Assembly (NCBI GenBank): GCA_049115955.1
Contig: JAGDZJ010000004.1
Span: 62,001 to 126,000, forward strand
DNA length: 64,000 bases
Direction of reading: 5' to 3'
Origin: Salinispirillum sp049115955
GTDB taxonomy: Bacteria > Pseudomonadota > Gammaproteobacteria > Pseudomonadales > Natronospirillaceae
How positions within the stretch are numbered: the stretch's first letter is position 1; every line of letters starts with the position of its first letter. Of the stretch, positions 16,182-24,286 are shown one piece after another. The position numbers and the translations under genes are program-made. Under the pieces are notes generated by a model, which did not search any database, had not been told where the DNA came from, and saw nothing but the letters and a program-made list of their open reading frames with translations.

Positions 16182-17471
16182 TTAGCTTCGCCCCTCGAAC
16201 TCTAAACGCATATGCACCGGAAAAGCCTCATCCGACTGCAAAAACTCACCCGGTGCGCGACGCAACCCCGGCTGTTGAAGCAACGGCAGCATGATAGCGG
16301 CCATTTGAATGTCGTTAATGTACTGACCAAAACAGGCGTGCAAACCCAAACCGTAATCGAGATACACATGGGCCGGACGGTTCGGCTCAAATTGACCGGG
16401 GCGTTTCACCACACGCCGATCCCACATGGCCGATTGCGTGACCGCCAATACGCGCTGCCCGGCTTTGATTTTTGTGCTGCGCCAAGCGCCCGTGCGAATG
16501 GTGACGTCATGACGTGCCACGCGATAAATACCAGGGGCAAACGGGTTGTGCCGCAAGGCTTCACGAATGATGTTGTTAAGCCGTGATAAGTCTTCGTCTA
16601 ACGCCGCGCCCTGAGCCAACGCCAGCGCTTCGGGGTTGTCTAACAGGTAGTCGAGCGCCAACACCATGCTCTTCGACGTCGGCGTAACGGCACCCACGAT
16701 GATGCCCATCAGGTTGTTTCGGATGCTTTCTACGGATAAATTGGGCTGCCCACTGAGGTGTAGGCTGAGCAGGCGACCAATCACATCGTCATCGAGCTGG
16801 CGGTTTTTCAGCCGTTGCTCAATCAATCCGTCGAGATAAGCCCGGAACATAGTAGCGTCTTGTATGGATTGGCGTTCTTTGTCGGCAGAAATGCCGGGTA
16901 CAAACAGGTAATGGAAGAGGCTGTGCGCCCAATCGCTGAGCTGCTGCGCTTCCAGCGTGCCCAGCCCAAGGTATTGGATCATCAACCGAGCGGGCAGCAA
17001 ACGCGCCACATCGGCAACGAAATCCACCTCTCCCGCCGCTTCGGCAATGGTGTGACGGGCTTCTTTTAATAGGAAGGGACGAATACGGTGTTCTAAGTCA
17101 TCACGGCGCATGGCCAAGCGCATCTGCGCGATGTCGCTTTCGTAGCGCGGTGAATTGCGCATACCGAGGAAAAACTGACCGTTATTGGTAACGACGCTGA
17201 CCCGGCGGACATAGGGCACATCAAAGTCGTCGTGGCGGCGCAGAATTTCTTCCACATCTTGGTAGCGTGTGATCACCACCAAATCGGGCTTAACCCATGC
17301 CGGCCGAAACGTACGCAGAAAGGCGTACCACAGGTGGGCTCTTCGTCCTTTCATGAACGACAAACGCCCAGCGGCGGGCTCGGACGTGCTTGCGTGTTCC
17401 AAGACTGAAATGTGCGTCAAGTCTGGATGCTCCCTTGACCTTAGGTCACAGCAAAATGGATAAGGTAACAC
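16182..17471 (-). CDS. Cytochrome P450 with non-canonical helix I
   Basis: About 429 residues from the GTG at 17471; a TTG at 17420 preceded by AAGGGAG is an equally good start, and nothing functional would be lost. ExxR is EALR (304-307) and the heme loop is YGLGLHACFG (373-382) with Cys380 as thiolate ligand. The helix-I region reads VGAVTPTSKS (259-268): the usual (A/G)Gx(D/E)T acid-alcohol pair is replaced by Thr-Pro. A Pro at this place is also found in peroxide-using CYP152 enzymes, which have Arg-Pro. There is no ferredoxin or reductase gene nearby, but a DyP peroxidase gene is. Soluble, no membrane anchor. Substrate unknown. Confidence 0.9.
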   Translation of the reverse strand: MLPYPFCCDLRSREHPDLTHISVLEHASTSEPAAGRLSFMKGRRAHLWYAFLRTFRPAWVKPDLVVITRYQDVEEILRRHDDFDVPYVRRVSVVTNNGQFFLGMRNSPRYESDIAQMRLAMRRDDLEHRIRPFLLKEARHTIAEAAGEVDFVADVARLLPARLMIQYLGLGTLEAQQLSDWAHSLFHYLFVPGISADKERQSIQDATMFRAYLDGLIEQRLKNRQLDDDVIGRLLSLHLSGQPNLSVESIRNNLMGIIVGAVTPTSKSMVLALDYLLDNPEALALAQGAALDEDLSRLNNIIREALRHNPFAPGIYRVARHDVTIRTGAWRSTKIKAGQRVLAVTQSAMWDRRVVKRPGQFEPNRPAHVYLDYGLGLHACFGQYINDIQMAAIMLPLLQQPGLRRAPGEFLQSDEAFPVHMRLEFEGRS

Positions 17472-17722
17472 TGCTCTTCAACGCGACCTTTCAAAACTCC
17501 CTAAGCGGCGTTGCAGTGAAGTTACTGTAGCGACATTCGCGCATTCTCACAATGACAATTATTCACTGATATGTGGTAAAAATAGACCATTATGTGGCTT
17601 CTGTCGCTAACAAAACGACGATTTCTTAGTACCTAGTCCAACCCGCATGCACATCATTTTCAGTTGAACCGCGCAACGAATGCAGTAAGGTTATATCCAC
17701 ATTCACCCTAGGAGCATTTCGC

Positions 17723-18178
17723 ATGACCAGCAGTGCCGCCGATACGGCAGCGTTTCAGGCTCGTTTGACGTCCTTGATTGGCCAACAAAGCACTAGCGCC
17801 TTTGCGCGCAAGGTGGGCCTGAGTGAAAGTCTGATTCGCAAATACCTCGCCGGTTCGGAACCCAGCCTCAGCAAAGCCAACCAAATTGCCCAGCGCGCCA
17901 ATGTATCTCTGGAATGGCTGGCCACCGGGCAGGGCTATTTGTATCGCCAAGCCGAAGTGGTTGATATGAAAGCACTGGACATGGCGATGACGGTCACCCG
18001 CGAAATATTGCAGTTAGACAGCGTATCGACCGACAGCGAAAAAGAAATGAAAGTGATGGTCGCGGTGTATCAACACCTGCGCGCCACCAAACGCCCCGAC
18101 GGCTACTTGGAACCGCGTGAAGCACTGAAGTTTGGCGAGTTTGTGGCCGGACATTGTGACGATGCGCAGGCCTCGTAA
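17723..18178 (+). CDS. Helix-turn-helix DNA-binding protein (XRE type)
   Basis: 151 residues with CTAGGAG 9 nt before the ATG. Residues ~20-70 form an XRE/phage-repressor-like helix-turn-helix (STSAFARKVGLSESLIRKYLAG, SKANQIAQRANVSLEWLATG). The C-terminal ~80 residues are helical (MAMTVTREILQL, KVMVAVYQHL) and probably dimerise. No catalytic LexA-type domain. It faces away from the P450 cassette across a 250-bp gap and may regulate that cassette or a prophage-like gene elsewhere; the target is not evident. Confidence 0.82.
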   Translation: MTSSAADTAAFQARLTSLIGQQSTSAFARKVGLSESLIRKYLAGSEPSLSKANQIAQRANVSLEWLATGQGYLYRQAEVVDMKALDMAMTVTREILQLDSVSTDSEKEMKVMVAVYQHLRATKRPDGYLEPREALKFGEFVAGHCDDAQAS

Positions 18179-18217
18179 CGACCATCGGCCGTGATGGCCT
18201 TCAACACTATTCGACAT

Positions 18218-18291
18218 GGGCTGTCGGGGTATGCCTCCCGCGCTCAACGGCAGGCCGGGAATGCGCGCTTTGAGGCATACACCCTACGCCC
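18218..18291 (+). repeat. Palindromic element B1 (family B, short form)
   Basis: Arms 18218-18237 and 18272-18291 are complementary (about 15 of 20 positions) and enclose a core related to elements B2 and B3: CGCTCAACGGCAGGCC followed by CGCGCTTTGAGGC. The right arm (CACCCTACGCCC) is the reverse complement of the left arm of B3 at 40182-40197. Confidence 0.7.
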
Positions 18292-18332
18292 TTGCCTCAG
18301 CAATGGTTGCGCAACAAGCCGATTAAATACCC

Positions 18333-18632
18333 CTAACGATTGATCCAAATAAACACCGACGGCACCCAAACCAAAAGAATCAACACAATATTTGTCCAGT
18401 CGGCCCGCGCCGCCCACGTCGCCTGTGCTTGCTGCGCGGCGGGAAAACGCGCCCGATTTTCCTTCACCCAACTGTAACGTGATGGCTCGGCCACCGCCGC
18501 CAACTCATCTTGCCAAGCTGGGTCGTGGCTGGCCCAATGTATCACCCGACGCTTGTTCAGGGTCGACACCGTCATGCACACCCAGAACAGAAACAACATC
18601 ACAAACCAAACCACCAAAGCCACAGTGAACAC
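18333..18632 (-). CDS. Small two-helix membrane protein
   Basis: 99 residues. Two hydrophobic helices, residues ~3-24 (VALVVWFVMLFLFWVCM) and ~80-97 (IVLILLVWVPSVFIWI), flank a hydrophilic Trp- and Ala-rich middle. Not recognised. Coding looks likely from the coherent membrane pattern. Isolated, with no clear partner. Confidence 0.6.
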   Translation of the reverse strand: MFTVALVVWFVMLFLFWVCMTVSTLNKRRVIHWASHDPAWQDELAAVAEPSRYSWVKENRARFPAAQQAQATWAARADWTNIVLILLVWVPSVFIWINR

Positions 18633-18733
18633 GCAACACCTCGTTAATGTCTTATTGTTTTATAGGGGCATGGTCGCACAAGCGTTGGCGCCCTGCCAGA
18701 TGGGTGAAGTTGGGTGCTTGGCCACGTATCCTT

Positions 18734-18994
18734 TCATTTCCGCTTCAACCCCAAGACGTCGGGGCTATGATCAAGGACATTATAGTCTCGGAGCCGATAA
18801 AACGATGCCAAGGCATCCTGTGAAATAGCGACAGACAAATCATCATGACGTAGCTCGTAGTCCGTAAAAGAATCGTCCGAGTGATACACCCTAAAGAAGT
18901 AATTTCCGTCCGAACTTTTGCAAAGAACACCTGATACTCCTGAAGCTCTTTCCTCCTCAGCATCACCGTTCGCGTAGTGATAGGTATTTGTCAT
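18734..18994 (-). CDS. Small hypothetical protein
   Basis: 86 residues, soluble and acidic (SSDGNYFFRVYHSDDSFTDYELRHDDL), with an ATG preceded by AATAAGGATG. The composition suits a real small alpha+beta protein. It lies downstream of higA in the same direction (50-nt gap) and may be an accessory gene of the toxin-antitoxin region. Not recognised. Confidence 0.6.
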   Translation of the reverse strand: MTNTYHYANGDAEEERASGVSGVLCKSSDGNYFFRVYHSDDSFTDYELRHDDLSVAISQDALASFYRLRDYNVLDHSPDVLGLKRK

Positions 18995-19044
18995 CCTTAT
19001 TATCCCTTACCCGCCATCTTGCACTTGTTGCGTGCATGGAGTTG

Positions 19045-19362
19045 TTAAGCCGTTTTTTGCCAGTGGGTGACTTCTTGAATCTCGGCTAAATCGTCCTGCT
19101 CTGCTTGCTGCGTCTTATAAAGATCCCACCTGATTTGCAGGTTGAGCCAAAAATCGGCCGACACGCCAAAGAATCGAGCCAAACGAAGCGCAGTACTGGG
19201 CGTAATCCCGCGCTTCTGATTAACTAGCTCATTAACCCTCTGATAAGGGACATGAATAGCATCTGCCAGTTCACGTTGTGTAATGTGCATTGGATGCAGA
19301 AACTCTTCTAATAGCATTTCGCCGGGATGGATCGGTTGTCTATGTGTAGGAATACGGACCAT
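19045..19362 (-). CDS. higA: HigA-family antitoxin
   Basis: 105 residues. HigA-type N-terminus (IHPGEMLLEEFLHPMHITQRELADA) with an XRE helix-turn-helix, RVNELVNQKRGITPSTALRLARFFG and ADFWLNLQ, as in VapI/HigA proteins. It neutralises the HigB toxin encoded 9 nt upstream and autorepresses the operon. Toxin-first gene order is typical for HigBA. Confidence 0.9.
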   Translation of the reverse strand: MVRIPTHRQPIHPGEMLLEEFLHPMHITQRELADAIHVPYQRVNELVNQKRGITPSTALRLARFFGVSADFWLNLQIRWDLYKTQQAEQDDLAEIQEVTHWQKTA

Positions 19363-19371
19363 ATCTCACCT

Positions 19372-19665
19372 CTAATGGTAGTCAATTAATTCTACTTCGT
19401 CGGGCCCGGCTTCAGTCCACTTAAAGCAGATCCGATATTGCTCGTTCACGCGAATACTGTGCTGTCCCTTTCTGTCGCCAAACAAAGCTTCCAACCTGTT
19501 ACCCGGAGGGACTTTCAGTTCGTCCCGATGAGCAACAGAGTCCAGCAATTCAAGCTTTCTTGCGGCAATTCGCCACAAAGACTGAGGACACACCTTCCGG
19601 GCGGCCTTGGAAGCCACTCCGTTAAAAATGTCTTCTGTACCTTTATCTTTGAAATGAACAATCAT
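19372..19665 (-). CDS. higB: HigB-family mRNA interferase toxin
   Basis: 97 residues from MIVHFKDKGTEDIF at 19665; the longer reading frame upstream is unlikely. RelE/HigB fold with the conserved WRIAARKLELLDSV, LKVPPGNRLEAL, GQHSIRVNEQYRICFKW and VELIDYH features, including the basic and aromatic residues used for ribosome-dependent mRNA cleavage. No Shine-Dalgarno sequence is visible before the ATG. Confidence 0.9.
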   Translation of the reverse strand: MIVHFKDKGTEDIFNGVASKAARKVCPQSLWRIAARKLELLDSVAHRDELKVPPGNRLEALFGDRKGQHSIRVNEQYRICFKWTEAGPDEVELIDYH

Positions 19666-19941
19666 GATAGAACGGTAGCACGGCCTCCATGCTACTTCAA
19701 CTTGAATTGTGAGCAAGCTGGTGCACAGCTACCGGCTTGTGTAGCGAAACAAACTGATCCGACTGACGCTGCTGGTAGCGCTCGACCAACCCGCGCAAGA
19801 AAATGCAAACCTAGAACAAGCAGCCCAGGGGGTCTGCCAGATAAAGCCAAGCACGACTGAAATCGTTTTATTGGGTCGAGTTCATATCCCTTTGACTGGG
19901 CAAGTTCTGAACGACAAAGTTATTGGATTTTCCCTCGTGAG
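19666..19941. other. Intergenic stretch without recognisable genes
   Basis: Between higB and the MmcQ/YjbR gene. It should contain the higBA promoter near 19680-19720. Otherwise no open frame, repeat or structured element convinced me; it may be gene debris. Confidence 0.4.
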
Positions 19942-20307
19942 CTAAGCTTGGTTGAGGCCAAGCTCCCGTTGTAGCTTTTTCGTTAACCCCAAAGACACCA
20001 AGCGATAAGACTCTTTAAGGTAGTATTCAAGCAGCTCTTGCCCACCTTCGGGTACTTCGTATTGCTGAATCCACTTAAAGCCCCGAGACGCCAAATAGGG
20101 GGCAGGGCGGTATCCCGGCTCATCGCGTAAAATCTCGAAATCCAACTCCGACGTTTTGAACGAAAAAGCGGGCTGATCGGACTTTTCCCAACCGCCAATG
20201 GCAAATACCTTTCCGCCTACCTTCCACACATGGGCGCCACCCCACTGAACAACGTACGTTGTTGCCGGAAGCGAGCGGCAGAAATCATTGTATTCATCGA
20301 ACGTCAT
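19942..20307 (-). CDS. MmcQ/YjbR family protein
   Basis: 121 residues from the ATG at 20307, chosen because AAGGAGC lies 8 nt upstream. Typical YjbR features: MTFDEYNDFCRSLPAT at the start, WGGAHVWKVGGKVFAIGGW, FKTSELDFEIL, and RPAPYLASRGFKWIQ. The family has a CyaY-like fold and is often found near toxin-antitoxin or defence genes; the biochemical role is not established. It sits alone between two toxin-antitoxin loci. Confidence 0.85.
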   Translation of the reverse strand: MTFDEYNDFCRSLPATTYVVQWGGAHVWKVGGKVFAIGGWEKSDQPAFSFKTSELDFEILRDEPGYRPAPYLASRGFKWIQQYEVPEGGQELLEYYLKESYRLVSLGLTKKLQRELGLNQA

Positions 20308-20395
20308 GCGGATGCTCCTTTGCCTCATAGCTTCGGCGTCATGCAGGTCTTTCGTCATCGTCACGCTCGCCGTAACGGCTGTTGGCAAAAGAACC

Positions 20396-20707
20396 TTAAG
20401 TCAGCGCGTCCAAGCCCTTCTTATCCACCAAATTCAGCAGCTTTAACGAAGGCCCATTGGGCTTCTTCCCGCCGACTTCACGCTCCCATTTTTGGACAGT
20501 TGAAACACTGGTGTTGAGATAGGCCGCGAACACCGCTTGACTGGATCGAGTCTTCTCGCGAATGCCTTTGATCTCAGCCGGAGTGTACGTTTTCACTGGC
20601 GGCAAACACAACGCATCGAACTCACGCAGGGTGACATCGCTCATTACTCCTGCTTCATACAGATCTTTTGCACTTTCATGAATGGTGTCTAGGATGGATT
20701 TATCCAT
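20396..20707 (-). CDS. XRE-type antitoxin (HigA/NadS-like)
   Basis: 103 residues. N-terminal toxin-binding part, then YTPAEIKGIREKTRSSQAVFAAYLNTSVSTVQKWE, the helix-turn-helix typical of NadS/HigA2-type antitoxins with C-terminal KLLNLVDKKGLDAL. Its start overlaps the toxin end by 8 nt, so the pair is translationally coupled. Confidence 0.88.
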   Translation of the reverse strand: MDKSILDTIHESAKDLYEAGVMSDVTLREFDALCLPPVKTYTPAEIKGIREKTRSSQAVFAAYLNTSVSTVQKWEREVGGKKPNGPSLKLLNLVDKKGLDALT

Positions 20708-21074
20708 TATTAATTACCTCGATCAACGCACCGCTAATGATGGCTTGCCTTAACTCCGCCTCGCTGTAGGTCAGCAAGACATTGGCGTACAACTTCAACG
20801 CCTTTAATTCTTTGTCGCTGATGTTCGCTCTGGCATTCTTAGCAAAGCCATAAACAAAAAAGGCTTTGTCACCAACTCGGTAGGCGACCAAAGTACGGAC
20901 GCCACCGCTCTTACCTCGGCCATTCACAGCCACCCGCTTCTTGAACACTTGGCCGCCGAGATCTGCATCCACCAGGCCGAGATCAATTTCTACCACTGCG
21001 CCAAGTAGCGCTGCATCAGTCAACCCTTCCTTCTCAGCCCATTTAGCAAACGCCTTGTTTTTAAACACCAGCAT
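20700..21074 (-). CDS. RelE/HigB2-type toxin
   Basis: 124 residues. VFKNKAFAKWAEKEGLTDAAL, then VFKKRVAVNGRGKSGGVRTLVAYRVGDKAFFVYGFAKNAR and the C-terminal helix with AELRQAI match the long RelE-type toxins of the NadS-partner group, with a lysine/arginine-rich strand for RNA contact. First gene of a two-gene operon with its own operator at 21105-21119. Confidence 0.88.
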   Translation of the reverse strand: MLVFKNKAFAKWAEKEGLTDAALLGAVVEIDLGLVDADLGGQVFKKRVAVNGRGKSGGVRTLVAYRVGDKAFFVYGFAKNARANISDKELKALKLYANVLLTYSEAELRQAIISGALIEVINNG

Positions 21075-21104
21075 TCAATATTCCTTTTATTGATGCCTAA
21101 ATTG

Positions 21105-21119
21105 TAGCACTAGGTGCTA
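21105..21119 (-). promoter_or_regulatory. Operator palindrome of the RelE/XRE toxin-antitoxin operon
   Basis: TAGCACTAGGTGCTA is a palindrome with 6-bp arms, 30 nt upstream of the toxin start. This is the expected place for the antitoxin to bind and autorepress. Confidence 0.6.
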
Positions 21120-21229
21120 TAAATTCAATAATTCTCTCTGTAGTGACGCGAAGTTCGAAGGCTAGTAATACCAGCCCCGACTCACCATCCGCGGACTGAT
21201 TTGATGTGTTATTCCTGTTGAACCACAAT

Positions 21230-21246
21230 ATACCAATTATTGGTAT
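21230..21246 (+). promoter_or_regulatory. Operator palindrome of parD
   Basis: ATACCAATTATTGGTAT, a perfect palindrome with 8-bp arms, 15 nt before the parD ATG. Probable ParD autoregulation site. Confidence 0.65.
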
Positions 21247-21261
21247 TGCTGAGGCGGCATC

Positions 21262-21501
21262 ATGCAAAAAAACACGAGCATTACGGTGGGCCAACATTTT
21301 GATGCATTTATTTCAGAACAACTCAAAAGTGGCCGATACAGCTCAGCCAGTGAAGTCGTCCGTGCAGGGTTGCGCCTGCTTGAGGAGTCTGAGACACGAC
21401 TGACCACACTGCGCAAACTGCTCAAAGACGGTGAAGACAGCGGTTTTGCAGACTACTCCTATAACGCCTTTATCCAAGAGCTGGATAGCAAAGGCCGCTG
21501 A
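21262..21501 (+). CDS. parD: ParD-family antitoxin
   Basis: 79 residues. Ribbon-helix-helix N-terminus (NTSITVGQHFDAFISEQLKSGRYSSASEVVRAGLRLLEE) as in the CC2985-type ParD family, followed by the flexible toxin-binding tail. GAGG lies about 8 nt before the ATG. The antitoxin is intact but its toxin gene, which starts inside the stop codon, is truncated, so it is an orphan. Confidence 0.92.
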   Translation: MQKNTSITVGQHFDAFISEQLKSGRYSSASEVVRAGLRLLEESETRLTTLRKLLKDGEDSGFADYSYNAFIQELDSKGR

Positions 21502-21608
21502 TGCCGAACTTCAAGCTGTCTAGGAAGGCAAAAGCAGACCTCAAATCGATTGCCCCCATCACCAGAAGAATGGGTTCATGGGCCGCGTCACCGAAGGACT
21601 CGGTGTAG
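21501..21608 (+). pseudogene. parE: Truncated parE toxin gene
   Basis: Starts in a TGATG overlap with parD and encodes MPNFKLSRKAKADLKSIA, the normal ParE N-terminus. After codon 18 (~21554) the reading frame runs through unrelated DNA that belongs to a hydrolase fragment on the other strand and stops at 21608. About 80 residues of a normal ParE are missing, including all catalytic positions, so this is non-functional. Confidence 0.8.
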
Positions 21609-21646
21609 AGTGAAACAGCGTTATCGGTAACGAACTTGGTTCCCAT
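21551..21646 (-). pseudogene. N-terminal fragment of an alpha/beta hydrolase gene
   Basis: Reading leftward from the ATG at 21646: MGTKFVTDNAVSLYTESFGD, then AAHEPILLVMGA, the first strands of an alpha/beta hydrolase (NGVxLYTExFGDPxxPPILLxMGA type). Similarity ends exactly where the parE fragment begins. The body of the enzyme is absent. It directly follows the hsdM stop, so the restriction island was probably inserted at, or recombined with, this gene. Confidence 0.7.
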
Positions 21647-21648
21647 AA

Positions 21649-23253
21649 TCACACCTTTGGTAGATTCAGCTCTTTCAGGTACTGATTGTGCTTCTCTGAT
21701 GCTTCACCAATACGCTTTTCTATGTCTAACAGTTGCGCATGAACCGCAGCCAAGTCGATTTCCGGCTCGGCCTCGGCGGTGCTGACATAGCGGGAAATAT
21801 TTAGGTTGTAATCGTTCTGCTCGATTTCGGCCATCTCTACCCGGCGGGCGTAGCGTTCTTCTTCCCGGCGGTACTGATAGGTCTCGACGATTTTGTCGAT
21901 ATGCTCTGGCAATAGCTGATTCTGCCTCTTACCCTTTTCAAAATGTTCAGCGGCGTTGATGAAGAGCACATCATCCGGCTTTTTGCACTTTTTCAGCACC
22001 AAAATGCACACCGGGATGCCGGTGGAGAAAAACAGATTGCTCGGTAGGCCAATCACAGTATCGATATGGCCGTCCTTGAGCAATTTGGTGCGGATGCGGC
22101 TTTCCACACCGCCCCGAAACAGCACGCCGTGCGGCAGAATGATCGCCATGGTGCCTTCATCACTAAGGAAGTGAAAGCCGTGCAGCAGGAAGGCGAAGTC
22201 GGCGGCTGACTTGGGGGCAAGCCCGTAGTTCTTGAAGCGAAAGTCTTCACCCAGTGCTTCATTCGGTTGCCAGCGGTAGCTGAAGGGCGGATTGGCCACC
22301 ACCGCATCGCACTGAAGTTTTTTAGCTGGGTTCATCTCATTGAGCAACTCCCAGTCATTAGTCAGGGAATCGCCATGGTGAATCTCGAACTCGCTGTCTT
22401 TAACGCCGTGCAGCAGCATATTCATGCGCGCCAAGTTGTAAGTGGTAATGTTATTTTCCTGGCCGTAAATCTTACCGATGCCGTGCGGCCCCATTTGCTT
22501 GCGCACGTTGAGCAGCAGCGAGCCGGAGCCGCAAGCGAAGTCCAGCACATTGTTGAGCTTTGGCTTCTTGCCGGAGGATGGGTCTTGACTGTCGAGCGTG
22601 ACGATGCGCGAGAGAATGGTGGAGGAATTTTGCGGCGTATAGAATTCCCCGGCCTTCTTCCCGGAGCCAGCGGCGAACTGACCAATCAGGTATTCGTAAG
22701 CATCGCCCAGAATGTCGCTGTCGGTGGAGAACTGCGCTATCCCCTCGGCGATTTTGGTGATGATGGTGCAGAGCTTGTCGTTGCGCGCCTTGGGTGTTCT
22801 GCCCAGCTTTTCCGAGTTCAGATTGATCTCGGAGAATAGCCCCTGAAAGGTACTAGCGAAGGACTCATTCTCGATGTAATTGAACCCTCGCTCTAGGGTT
22901 TGCAGCAGCTCGGCGTCTTGGGTACGGGCGCGTTCGTAGATACTGCTCCACAGATATTCAGGGTGAATTACGTAATGCATCTTGCGGCGCATCTGTTTTT
23001 CAAAGGCAGGTACATCCTCAGCGTTATCCGTGTACCACACGGCCAGCGGCGCGCGCCGGTCTTCTATGCCCATATTAGGGTAGTCCGGCCCCAACTCCTT
23101 TTTTGCTGCCGCCTCGAAGTTGTCGGAGAGGTAGCGCAGAAACAGGAACGACAACATATAGTCGCGAAAGTCGTCGGCGTTCATCGCTCCGCGCAGGTCA
23201 TCGGCGATGGCCCAGAGGGTTTTGCCCAGTTGGCTCAGTTGTTCTTTGGTCAT
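21649..23253 (-). CDS. hsdM: Type I restriction-modification system, DNA methyltransferase subunit
   Basis: 534 residues, normal HsdM length. N-terminal HsdM helical domain (LGKTLWAIADDLRGAMNADDFRDYMLSFLFLRYLS), SAM motif I VLDFACGSGSLLL, catalytic NPPF in CDAVVANPPFSY (N6-adenine), and a coiled-coil C-terminus. It forms the M2S methyltransferase and, with HsdR, the restriction complex. It is the last gene of a seven-gene leftward group starting with hsdR; 22 nt separate it from rhuM. Confidence 0.95.
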   Translation of the reverse strand: MTKEQLSQLGKTLWAIADDLRGAMNADDFRDYMLSFLFLRYLSDNFEAAAKKELGPDYPNMGIEDRRAPLAVWYTDNAEDVPAFEKQMRRKMHYVIHPEYLWSSIYERARTQDAELLQTLERGFNYIENESFASTFQGLFSEINLNSEKLGRTPKARNDKLCTIITKIAEGIAQFSTDSDILGDAYEYLIGQFAAGSGKKAGEFYTPQNSSTILSRIVTLDSQDPSSGKKPKLNNVLDFACGSGSLLLNVRKQMGPHGIGKIYGQENNITTYNLARMNMLLHGVKDSEFEIHHGDSLTNDWELLNEMNPAKKLQCDAVVANPPFSYRWQPNEALGEDFRFKNYGLAPKSAADFAFLLHGFHFLSDEGTMAIILPHGVLFRGGVESRIRTKLLKDGHIDTVIGLPSNLFFSTGIPVCILVLKKCKKPDDVLFINAAEHFEKGKRQNQLLPEHIDKIVETYQYRREEERYARRVEMAEIEQNDYNLNISRYVSTAEAEPEIDLAAVHAQLLDIEKRIGEASEKHNQYLKELNLPKV

Positions 23254-23275
23254 GATTCTATCTTCTTAAAAGTGG

Positions 23276-24286
23276 TTAATTCTGGGGCCGATGTTTGAGC
23301 TTGTCTTCCAGCGCCTTTAATTCTGCTTCATCCGCCTTATCAGCCTCTATGGCCTCTTGGGTTTTGCGACGTTGATCAAATTCGGCGTAGCGCTCACTGG
23401 TCAGGTGCTCCATCTGCTTCTGGCTGATTGAGCCAGCATCGGCCAGCAATGGAAAGCCATTGCTGCTAATAATGTCACCTACCCGTGCTTGCCAAAATGC
23501 CATGGGGGTTTCAATACGACTTTTAGCACGCAGCTCGGCGGTTTCGAGGAAGATCACGACCAGCCGGTTGAGCGTGTCTATTTCATCTTCGTTGAGGTAG
23601 TTTTTGGCAATCAGAATATCCTGTTTGCGCACCGTAGCGCCTTTCCAGGTCAACAAACCAAAGTTTTTGTCCGTGGGATTGGCCCGTGCCATGATCAATT
23701 CGGCAGCAGTATGCTGCGTTACCGCGTACAGCAGCAGGTTCTGGACCGTGGCAAAGAATTGCTGTGTAGCGTGGTCGGTTTTGTCGTAGTCGCTGCTCAA
23801 CGCGAAAAGGTCGCGCACCTTCTGGTAAAAGCGCTTCTCCGAGGCACGGATATCGCGGATGCGCGCCAGCATCTCGTCGAAGTAGTCCGGGCGGCCATCG
23901 GGGTTCTTCAACCGCTCGTCATCCATAACGAATCCTTTGCGCAGGTACTCGCTGAGCACGGTCGTGGCCCAGCGACGGAACTGCACGCCGCGCGGCGAGC
24001 GCACCCGGTAACCCACGGCCAGAATGGCGTCGAGGTTGTAGAGAATGAGCGGACGCCGCACCTCGCGACCACCTTCATTTTGAACTACCGAGGATTCCTC
24101 GGTAGTTGTCTCACGAACTAGCTCACCATCGCTGTAGATATTTTTCAGGTGCAGGCTGACATTGTCGGGGCTAACATCGAAAAGCTCCGACATTTGTCGC
24201 TGACTGAGCCATACACTGCCATCATTCGCCCGCAGCTGAATCTGGCTTTGACCGTCTTCGGTGGTGTAGATAATCAAGTCGGTCAT
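23276..24286 (-). CDS. rhuM: RhuM family protein
   Basis: 336 residues. The RhuM family (virulence RhuM) is recognised by IYTTEDGQSQIQLRANDGSVWLSQRQMSELF, VSLHLKNIYSDGEL, YNLDAILAVGYRVRSPRGVQFRRWATTVLSEYL and the C-terminal GLLTWKGATVRKQDI part. The role is unknown; the N-terminus is probably DNA-binding. Such genes are frequent passengers of type I restriction loci and pathogenicity islands. The start overlaps the stop of the ATPase gene by 4 nt. Confidence 0.9.
   Translation of the reverse strand: MTDLIIYTTEDGQSQIQLRANDGSVWLSQRQMSELFDVSPDNVSLHLKNIYSDGELVRETTTEESSVVQNEGGREVRRPLILYNLDAILAVGYRVRSPRGVQFRRWATTVLSEYLRKGFVMDDERLKNPDGRPDYFDEMLARIRDIRASEKRFYQKVRDLFALSSDYDKTDHATQQFFATVQNLLLYAVTQHTAAELIMARANPTDKNFGLLTWKGATVRKQDILIAKNYLNEDEIDTLNRLVVIFLETAELRAKSRIETPMAFWQARVGDIISSNGFPLLADAGSISQKQMEHLTSERYAEFDQRRKTQEAIEADKADEAELKALEDKLKHRPQN

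Noticed and set aside
18994..19060. attC-like sequence (TTAACAACT) after higA, suggesting an integron cassette
   Set aside because: The inverted pairing is poor, no matching GTTRRRY end follows, the neighbouring gaps lack similar sites and no integrase is present.
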